Part shown: positions 41,141 to 52,400 of the stretch, piece after piece
Layout: each line of letters starts with the position of its first letter
Position numbering within the stretch: the stretch's first letter is position 1
Assembly (NCBI GenBank): GCA_030159075.1
Contig: BROG01000257.1
Location: forward strand, 397,501 to 461,500
DNA from: Atrina japonica
Taxonomy: Eukaryota > Mollusca > Bivalvia > Pterioida > Pinnidae
DNA length: 64,000 nt
Reading direction: 5' to 3'
Program-made: the position numbers and the translations under genes
Notes under the pieces: model-generated
The model's input: the letters and a program-made list of their open reading frames with translations, nothing else
What the model was told of the DNA's origin: nothing
Databases searched by the model: none

Positions 41141-42092
41141 GCGGTGAAAAAAACTGATTATGGTATAAAATCTAAGTGATTGAACGTTAGAATTAAATGA
41201 AAAATGGTATAAATGAACAAAGGCTGCTTCAGAACAAAACACTTGTGTCTTGATCGACACACACGGTGTAGTTTTCTACCAATACCGATAATTGTTATTT
41301 TTTTGTAAACCGTGTTTATTTTCAGACGATTTTCTAGATTCAGGTGTTTGACCTTTGTCCCAAATTAAAGATCACAATAATTAGCCTCTCTAATTTTGCC
41401 AGATATAAAGACTATAAATATTTTGTTTTATTTTAAAGCTACGGATAAAGTTCAAGTTGTAGACAGACAGACAGAAAACAGACAGGTAGACAAAACAGGA
41501 TCTGGGCCGTTAAATCAGAGAAGTTTAAAATAAGTGGTTACTAGTGACACAATTTTAATTTGTTTCATTCTTTATTACGTGATCGTATATTCGGAAGTGC
41601 TCGAACAGAAGTTTGATATAAAATCCTACGAAATGATTAAATTCAATTAATTTCGAGACTAGCATATTACCCATAGAGATTACTTCTAGAATTAAAACCT
41701 TACTATTAATAAAAATGAAGTGATTCAATAAACAGCTTTGTAACAAACTGGTCAAAAGTATGATGTAAAATTGTAGCCAATTGTAGTCGATGGCGCCTGC
41801 TACTGTGATTCTAGTTGATCGTAAATATTAAAAACCACTATAATTAGATTGTAATACACATTACTCCCGTAAAACTTGTAATATTTGTATTGCCTGTGTT
41901 TAAAGATTACGATTCTGCTATTTTTGCACAGACAAAATCGCGAATACTGACGATAAAGTTATTTAGGGTTCTTTAGAGTTCTTCAGTTAGGGTCGCCAGA
42001 TACGACCGCATAAGTGTCTCACGCTCTATTTGATGTAATTTGACGATTAAATTTCAAATGAAATATAACCAGTTCAATGTAATCTAACAAAT

Positions 42093-42098
42093 TTTATT
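42093..42098 (-). other. Candidate polyadenylation signal of the Ig receptor
   Basis: TTTATT on the plus strand reads AATAAA on the minus strand, about 380 bases after the receptor stop codon. The spacing is plausible; use is not shown. Confidence 0.35.
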
Positions 42099-42473
42099 TG
42101 TCTCATTTTCTTTGTTCTACAAAATAATTACAAATAATGCCAGTACTTTTAGTACCCTGATGTTTTTGTTACCTTAACTCGGAACGACTGTGTATTCCCG
42201 TTATAAGTGTGGACACGGATGATTCGCTTGCGTTAAATAAGTTGGTATATAATACGAATTCCCTCTACAAGTTTTTCATGCATTTTCTATTATCGTTCAA
42301 TTTATATGCAAATTGACACAACTTCTTAGATATCTTTAAGATTTTCAGGAAATCGAATATCACTTATCACACTGCGATCAACTGTAGAAATAAATACAAT
42401 ATCACATGCGATAGATTGACTTCACATGAGAATTTGAAATCTCGCAATCATAATTCAGCACTATTTATCAATG

Positions 42474-43458
42474 TCACGTTTTTGTACAGTTTTCGTCCTC
42501 AAAGCTGTAAGCACCTGCAAAACATGATGTTAATAATCTGTTATACTCCGTCTTCAACTGACGTGAAATAAGATTTATACCAAACATGAAATGTGAATTT
42601 CGTACTAAAGATTTCAAACATTTCAGAAGCAATATATCTTGCGGTTTAGTGTATAATGTTGCTTTTATTAACCTGTTGTCACATGAAGTATATAATATTG
42701 AGTAGACACTCATTTACGGCACCGTCTCGCTAATCATATAACTTCGAGTTAGTCACTTAGATGACCGTATTTGCGAGGTTCCACTGTATTTGAAGAGTAT
42801 AAAATAATTTCATTATTTTAAAATAAATCGATTTATATATGAATTTCTTATTTGATAGTTTTTGTTACGTGTTAAACTCAACAGAGTAAACAGAAGACAT
42901 ACCATTTGACGAGGTCTGTAATGCTGTATACGGACTTTCTTCCTGTGGACTGTTTGAGAAGTTTACCGTGTCGTATTGCGTTCTATAGGAGAACAGAAAT
43001 GTACATATGTTTGACAACAGAACCCAAGAGCATAACCCAATTATCAATTAAATTGACAACGTATTTTATTTTGATTCAAATTTGATAAAAAACACACTTT
43101 GAGATCGCTTATATTTGAATGATTCTAGGATCAAAGCTTGGTGGGGCATATGTTTTGGCCTGTCTACTTGTCTGTCTCTCTGCCTTTTCATAACTCAATT
43201 TTTCCCTCGTAACATCTGAACAAATCAGTACCACAAGACAACATGTTTGTGGAAAAGGGTTAACCAAAACTTTGGACACGGGTCAAAATTGACTTATGTA
43301 AATTATGGTGTTATTACAGTTTGTTGTGATACAAGTTATACAGATAAAAACTACATGACCACAAGTAACTTCAATCTGATAAGTAAATATTGAAATTGAT
43401 GATAGAGTAATATTGTACAAACATTTTGATGGATAAAATAGATTGCAAGAAGAATATC

Positions 43459-43547
<89 letters not shown>

Positions 43548-46351
43548 GATTAGATATATTTCATTACTAGTTAAAAATATTATCTTTACTCTTTTGTTTA
43601 CATAAACATGTAAATTATTCGTAAAATAAATAACTTAGAGGAACATTAAGGATATCAAATATAATAAATAGGAGAGAGATACAGAGAGAGATACAGAGAG
43701 AGACACAGAGAGATACAGTGTGATATGAATGAATACTGACCTGATATCTATATCTGTAATGTTTAGAAGAAGAAGTAAAATTGTAAGATAATTGACTGGA
43801 TCATCATGATTTAGAAATAACGATTAAGTGATCATTTTAAATTTAGGTGAAACGTAGATGTCTACATTGACTGATACATATTGAAAGAAGAGAAATGACA
43901 TTGAACATTAATATATTCTTATTTATACCTGCATAAGATGACCCTTCGCCACTAGCCGATGAAGGTTGTTCCGCTTTCTGTTCTGAATCTCTGCAAGTCA
44001 AACATACCTTTATATAGTAGGAAATTGCATTCGAACTAGAAGATATTTATCATATCATATAACGTTTGATTTCTGAAATGAACAAAAGTGAAACGAACAC
44101 ATCTAACCCTTTTCTCGTTGAAATATTTGATTGTGTTGAACAAAAGTGAAACGAACACAACTAACCCTTTTCTCCGTGAAATGTTTGATTTTGTGGAATG
44201 AACAAAAGTGAAACGAACACATTTAACCCTTTTTCTTCTGGAAATAATTACTTTTAAAGACTTTTTATAGTATTCCTCATTTTATGTAATGAGATATTAA
44301 CTAGAATTCATTTCGGATCGAATTTTATCACTGATAAGGCTTTAAAAACTAGTTGAGAATTGCTAAAAGTATTAATGGGTTTTCTCTTCTTTCTGGTAAT
44401 ACAAAAATCTTACGTGTGGTTTGTGCCTGAAACAGAAATAATTGTCATGATTAGAGGGTCATTGTCATGGGAAATATATATATATTTATATACGCATGTT
44501 CCAAGATTTAAAAACTATAGGTCCACCTAGATTAAGTGGCATTTTCAAAGTTACAGGTGTACAGGTAGCACATTCTGACTCCGTGTACAAATACACTACT
44601 ATACTATATATATGTACTATATTTATAACAATATTTTTTGCAAAAGCTGCAGTCTGTCACCCCTGTTTTGATTTTAATTTAAATTCTTTTGTTTGTAAAC
44701 ATCTGTCAATTCATCTTGGCAGAACTAGAATCAATAAATAGTAATTAAGTACAATTTGCTATCAATACGTTATATATTAAAAGTTATTTTAAAAGTCGAG
44801 GAATGATGATCAAATAAATTATGGGGGTATCTGTGGCCGCATGGTTAGACCATCACACTTTAAAGCATGAAATACATCATTTCGAGTCAGCACGGGTTCA
44901 AGTCTCAGTGGAACATAAGCTGATTTTGTGAGAAAGTTTTTCAGTTTACTTTACTTGTAACCGGGTTCTCTCCTCAACCACCAAAAACTGGCCGCTACTG
45001 GCGTAAAACAACATTCAAAAATAAAAAAAAAACGAATTAAGAAAATGCAGAAAAACTTATGAAAGAGTTATGCTTACCTTTCATGTGCTTTGATATATAA
45101 AAAATCGACATAGCAGTCACCAGAGATAGAACACCAACTATTGCCATGGAGATCCCAACTATTAACATCTTTTTCTCATCTGTAGTGTTTAAAAGCAGCA
45201 ATAAAAATTCACAGATAGATATATACAGTAAGGAAACAAAAACAAAAACAACAAAAACAAAAACAACAACAACAACAACAAAACAACCCCCAAAACAACA
45301 AGAAAACAACAAAGACGAAGAAAACCCATATCCCACACACCCATCCCCCAAATTAAAAAAAAAACCAAAAACAAAAACCCTCTTGTGATCGGGCGTCATG
45401 GTAATGATCCTCCACAACCAAGACATATACAATGTTTTGAATCAGTTTCAAAGATAATTCTGTAGTGAGGGATGTTGTTTCCGGATGTAAGACGGAATTT
45501 TTATGCATATATTTACATTTTGGTATACAGTAAAGTGAAGATCTAGTGTGTGATATTATTCTGCAAAATATGACATACTCAAGTAAAGCAAGACATATAA
45601 AAGTATCACATGATAAAATTTAGTATCCAAGTTGCAACACAGTTAAGTACCACAGCCCTTACTGATTCAACATGCTATGATGTAAATATGAAGTGTGTAT
45701 GTCGGAATACTTACATGCACTCTGGGGTCTCTCAGAGTTATGTTGTAGTTTGTTATCTGAAAAAATGTGATATAAAATTAATGAGGATTCGTTAAAAAAT
45801 CTCAGCTACCAAAGTATGTCCACAATACATATACAAATGTGTTGAATATTGACCTTATATTATGTTGAATATTTAACAATGACCTATGTAAATTCAGAAG
45901 GGGGGTTAAGCATCTCTTATTGACCGGTCACATCGGTCGTGAGTGCTCAGTCAAATTTTCAAATGAAATAAGCGAGAGACAATTCCTCGTCAGACTTAGA
46001 GGCGACTCATAAATCGCCATCGAACAGATACCTCAACATTTCATCGAGTTAAACAGGTTAATCGCATAATTTCTTTTTTACTTCTGAAAAAAGAAATAAA
46101 AACATGCAATGTGGAACGAGTGAATTAGATAAAACTGATTCATCCACAGTGATAAGAAGTAATCAACGTGGCAACAATTAGGTTTGATTCAATCTTTGAA
46201 TTATTAGTGTATGTTTAATCTTAAGAACAAAACGATGACATTCCTTCTACCAAGATATTTTCAAATATTTATTACATAAAACTGTGATCACTCTTACCCA
46301 CTTTCTGATAAATATGTTAATCATTGTGGAAGGCAAGTGGTACTCCACATG

Positions 46352-46422
<71 letters not shown>

Positions 46423-49400
46423 ATCTCTCTCTCTCAGTTGTATATAGGTCTTTTTTGTTTTTAGAAATGGGTTAACTAGGAGAAGATCTTAGTTTAACTC
46501 CTTAAAGGGAAGTTACATTTTTTGTGACTTTGGTGTGTCATATCAGTAATGTTTGCTGACATGGTGTACCAATTTGAATTAACCGGAGAAAAACTAGGTT
46601 TATCTGAGAAGAAGTATGGCAAAATCATAATTAATACTCCAGAAAACCTAGGTTTACGTCTTTTGTTTGATTTGGCGCAGTTAAACTATTTCTTAGATTA
46701 ACCCAATTTTTATCAAGTTATTGCGAAGTAATGAGAAAAAATAGGCTTTACTCAATCATGTGAATTGAAACGGGACATCTTCATGTGGAAAACTTATAAC
46801 TATGCCGATTGTAAAGGGACATTCGTCACCAGTCATGTGTTTAAACATGTTAATCCGAATAGACCCTTTCACGATAATTGTGTTCCTACTAATCCCATCT
46901 GCGCACTGAACACCTCCGAGTGGTAACAAGAAGTTTCGTACTCAACACAAATCATACCCAATGAAATTCAAATCGTACATAGGGAACAATGAGTCTTTAA
47001 CTGAGTACTAATTGTCACGGGTAGAAATGTTTTGAGCGCGCGAAATTTCTTGATACCACTCGGTAGTGCTTGTGCGCAGATGGAATTAGTAGGAACACAG
47101 TTATCGTGAAAGGGCCAATTCAAACTCAAAACTTCCGCTTGATGACGAAAATTCTACAAAAACACAATGGTTATTCAAGATATGATATTCAGATATACCT
47201 GTTGTATAAACAGCTACAAACTTGCTATTTTCCTTGTCATTACAGGATCCTAATGTGCACACAATCCATGTGAAAATTCCTGTTTGTTGCAAGAGAAATC
47301 GTAGTGTGCTATGCTGCCTGATAGTACACATATTCATAACTGTTATCATTGTAGAAACATTATTGTACATTTCTTTTAGTTTCCCGCCATTCCCCTCCTG
47401 TATGCACCATTTTATACGTCCTGCGTCATTTCCTGTTGTTGCATTACACGACAGATGTAATAAAGTGCCTGGGTTATATGACCCATATGGCGTCGCCGTC
47501 AGACTCTGTGGGCCTGAAACCTCGATTGTACTGATGTTTTTCTTTTCATCTGCAAAAATCAATTTCATTTTAAGACATAGTTTGTATAACAAACATAAGT
47601 TCTAGGTAGAAGAATAAAGATTAGAGTATATCTTATTGATATATCTTGGTGTTACGTCATGTTATGAATAAGGATAGCCTTTGTGTGACGGCATATCAGG
47701 AACTTGATTTATACCGTGTAGATTAACACTGAGTCAATGGGAGATTGCTCCGGGAAATGTCAATATACAACCTACAGTCGATGCTACCAATTGTACAGAC
47801 TCTAAACACCAAGTCTTTGAAAATTGTCTTTTGAGCAAGTTTCATTTGAACAAGTTGGAAATGGGTATTGTCAGATTTTGCAGCTTTTGATTAACCATAC
47901 ATATTATACCTCTTCCCTGACGAGTAATCCTTTGGTATCATATTTATCTAGCAAGAGTTAATTTATTTACAAGGTTCGAGTTTCTGCGATTATCTCCTTC
48001 AATTCTATAAATCAAGTAACGATTGTTGGATAATCAAACAATTATTACAAACTGGGACATCTGTTTTTTTCAGATACTTGAGGTTTGTTTTATCAAAACG
48101 TCGCAAGTCATAAGTCGTCAGTGATTTTAAATTTTAACTTTATTTTATTTTACAACAATTGACAAACAAGTCAAATTAATGTCTCTCGTTGACACTGATG
48201 CTGGCGTTTTACCAATCAATTGCCCTGTCACCTAAGGGCGAAAATTATACGGAAGCGAAAATACCAAGGTGAACAATAGTTTATGACTGCGTTCAGTTGC
48301 ATTTACTAAGATGAAATGTGACACGTACACCAAATTACTACAAAATGCCTTAGATAATAATAAAGACAGGGCCTGATTTCGTCGTCACAAGTCGTAATTT
48401 TTTCTTAAATGATCGTGTGTAGTATGATGTGTAGTAATAGGATCTAGTTCCTAGAGGGAAGCTAATTCATCTGAACAAATTATCACCCTTTATGTTAACA
48501 AATTAACATAATGTCAAATCTTCTGCGTGCAATCCATGTTAACAGATCAAATTACAACGCATAATAAAATATAAATATAACTAACATGCATAAATTGATA
48601 TTGCAATTATCATTAAAGGTTTGATGTAGAGATTTTTGTTACTAAAATGTTTGAATTGAATTCACGAAATTACCTGTTACATTGACCCGACCGTCCATGA
48701 AATATTCTCTATTTTCAGAACCTTTGTATTGAGCCATCATTTCGCATCTGTATTGAGCCATATCATTGCATTGCACTTCATGGGCAACGACTTTGATTTT
48801 TAAATATGCATTTTCACGATTCGATATGTTTCCTGTAAATATACAAAGTATCTATCACTGTTTACAAAAACAATTGTTTTATTGAAATGTTCAATTACGT
48901 CCTGAAGCAGTAAAATATTTTTATTTTATCAATATGTTTTTTAGTATCTCTATTATATAAGATATAATGCCTGTTCGATAGGTGATACTAACTGTTCCAC
49001 ATTATAACGACCTGTCGACCGGTGATATTAGCTGTTCCATGTTATAACGACCGGTCGATAGGTGATACTAACTGTTCCACGTTATAACGACCGGTCGAAA
49101 GGTGATAGTAACTGTTCCACGTTCTAACGACCGGTCGACAGGTGATAGTAACTGTTCCACGTTCTAACGACCGGTCGACAGGTGATACTAACTGTTCCAA
49201 GTTATAACGACCGGTCGAAAGGTGATTCTAACTGTTCCACGTTATAACGACCTATCGACAGATGATACGAATATAAAAAAATTCAGATACCAAAGTATAA
49301 ATCAATAGAATGTCCAGGACATAGATACAAACCGGTAAAAATGGACAAACACGGACCTCTGGAAACCAAACTATTATATCGACCGTAAAATTTGCGGAAC

Positions 49401-52400
49401 GTTGACATTAAACGCGGTTTTCGATATCCCTGTGTCAATAATTTGTCAGTTAGTAGTTTACCTCTGTATATGAAATTTTCATATGTTGTACACGCCCTGG
49501 CATATCGGATCATTTGTGAAATATAAACTCCATATGCGGGTGACTGAGGGATATTACTACTTAAATGTGAAAAATTTACGATGGGAAAGCCGAAATCGTC
49601 GCGTTTGTCGTATAGCTTAGTTGCTAATTTCCCGTCTGTGTTTATATCAAGTAAAATGTCTAAGTATGAAGCGTGTGTGCTTGATTCTGTTGTATCTTTA
49701 ATTTCTAGTTCGCTGGGATATATCGCATTGACATATGTATGAAAATTGTCATTATTAATTGACAAAACGTCGTCGATATATCTAAATGTCAAATTAAAGG
49801 ACACCGCTAACTTTTTCTTCTTTTGATTCAGCAGTTTCTGAATGAAGTCTGCTTCGTATGAATAAAGGAACAGATCGGCCAATAAAGGAGCACAATTGGT
49901 ACCCATAGGAATGCCGACAGTTTTTTGAAAGACCACGTCTCCGAACATTACAAATATATTGTCTATTAGAAATTCCAGCATGTTTTTTATATCGACTTCA
50001 GTGTATTTCTGTGTAGAATCAGAGTGGTGTTTGACGAAATAAGTATCCTGACAGCCAATCACTAGATATTCAAATTTTCGAGTACCATCTTTAGTGATGT
50101 TTATGATGCTAAAAGTCTTTCTTTAATTTTTTTATGTGGAATAGTTGTATAAAGAATAGAGAAGTCATAAGTTTTGATACTGTGAATTCAAGAAAATTTT
50201 TGTGCCTTCAAATTTTCTAAAAGCTGTTTAGAATTTTTAAGTATCCACAACTGATTTACACCGCTTCTGGAATAAGCAACTGTACAGTATTGTTGAAGTT
50301 TCTCCTTAACGGCTGTCAATATCTTGGTAAGGAGTAAAGATAAAGGTTTGGTAGAACATTTGCTGGATCCTGCTATGTATCTTTGCTTATAAGGGGTTTT
50401 ATGAAGTTTAGGTATCCAATATAAATGTGGTAGCTCGAAATCGGTATCCGTTGTAGGAATATCAAATGAGCGTAATACGGACACGTGATTTTGAAGGATT
50501 TCGTCCTTTGAAAGTGAGCTACGTGTGTATGTAGGATTTCCAGAATTTGTATCAAACCCAAGTTCTTCTAATAAACAATTATAGTAATGTGCCTTACAAA
50601 TAAAAACTATATTATTTGAGACTTTGTCTGCTGGTACCAGTACATATTGGTCATGTAATTTATCCAGTTCAGTTACTACTTCTTAAATACAGAGGGATCA
50701 TTAAATACAGAGGGATAACGTGTTTTCATAGTCCCTTTAAGTTTTCGAATACGAGATTTTATCAACCATCGTATGGCTTTCAGCCATTCAGACAAAGTGT
50801 CTGGTTCTACGTCTTCATGTTTGGCCCATCGTCTGGCATAATCTTCGACAGAATCCATAACTAAACTGAAATTCTTACCCAATTAAAGGAACGGGCTTCC
50901 CGGTATTTAGGTCCCCTTAAAATAAGATTTTTGAGGCTTTCATTTTCATCAATAGAAACGTCGCCGGTAATGACATGCCCGATAGGATTGTATTTGAAAG
51001 GAGATGAAGCACATGAACATGTGACAGTGTTGTGTAGAAGATGGTTGATGTCTAGGCACTGCAAAACCTGTTTGTAATTGAATAGCTTGGATGCGATGCT
51101 AGGTGTATAGCTATATGAAATGCAAGGCGTAGTCATCAGTTTAAAATATGGTGGAATACAGGACTGAACTTTTTTGTGATTTAGAACATTGCCACTGTTC
51201 TAGTTTATAACAACCGGCCGACAGATGATTCTACCTGTTCCACGTTCTAACGACCGTTCGACAGATGATACTTACTGTTCCACGTTCTAACGACCGTTCG
51301 ACAGATGATACTTACTGTTCCACGTTATAACGACCGTTCGACAGATGATACTTACTGTTCTACGTTATAACGACCGTTTGACAGATGATACTTCCTGTTC
51401 CACGTTATAATGACTGTTCGACAGATGATACTTGCTGTTCCACGTTCTAACGACCGTCGACAGGTGATACTTACTGTTCCACGTTATAACGACCGTCGAC
51501 AGATGATACTTACTGTTCCACGTTATAACGACCGTCGACAGGTGATACTTACTGTTCCACTTCTAACGACTGTTCGACAGATGATACTTACTGTTCCACG
51601 TTGTAACGACCGTTCGACAGATGATACTTGCTGTTCCACGTTCTAACGACCGTCGACAGATGATACTTACTGTTCCTTGTTATAACGACCGTCGACAGGT
51701 GATACTAACCGTTCTACGACACCCGTCCCCATTTTTGTTTTCCAAGGGTTCAGGTTTGTCCGATATCCACTGTTTGTAACTGTTTTATAGACGTCATTAT
51801 TAGTAATGCTTTCGTCTATATAACTAATTTTACAGATATATAGCAACGGGTGTATGCATGCTTGAATGTGTCTGCTTTCCAGAGATGTTATTTATATAAA
51901 ATTATCGTTTAACACACGTATAAAACACTGGGTTACCGGATGTATACTTGTTGCCGTACGTACTTAACTTTCATATTTTCATGTAATTATAACATGCCTG
52001 CTATCATACTGACTTCAACGTGACTCTCCATTTGACCCTTTAGGATTTGCATTTTTGGAAGCGTTTTGCTCCACACTCAATAATTGTTTAGTTATATGAT
52101 GGCGGCCAGTTTTTAAATGGTGTATTTGAGAACATTGTTACAACAATACACCCGGGAAGAGACCACCGACCTTTCGCAAGAAATCTGTCAAACTTTCTGA
52201 CATAAATCAGCTTAGGTTCAAGTGGGTCTCAACCACTCTGTCAAATAGACATGTCCCTTAGAAACTGTTTTATGAAAAATGTTTACCAGTCGAATAAGGA
52301 TTTGGTATCATACTCGTTATGTGACATATCTTGTGTTTTGAATCCCTCCATCTTTATGGTTAATCGTATTCTAATATATATCTTACAAATAACACTCTAA

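Noticed and set aside
44822..44910. Possible functional tRNA gene
   Set aside because: A- and B-box-like words are present but the sequence does not fold into a full cloverleaf I can trace, and it continues into a SINE body.
45146..45432. Lys/Thr-rich and Val/Phe-rich frames on opposite strands
   Set aside because: Translations of an A-rich AAAACA repeat next to the true transmembrane exon.
47222..47605. 127-codon plus-strand frame
   Set aside because: Antisense shadow of Ig domain 2; the minus strand has the Ig cysteines and correct splice sites.
51410..51646. Plus-strand repetitive protein (T-V-P-R-Y-N-D-R-R units)
   Set aside because: Translation of the 40-bp minisatellite.
48971..51715. 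CRISPR-like array
   Set aside because: Units are contiguous 40-bp tandem copies without unique spacers, in a eukaryotic context.
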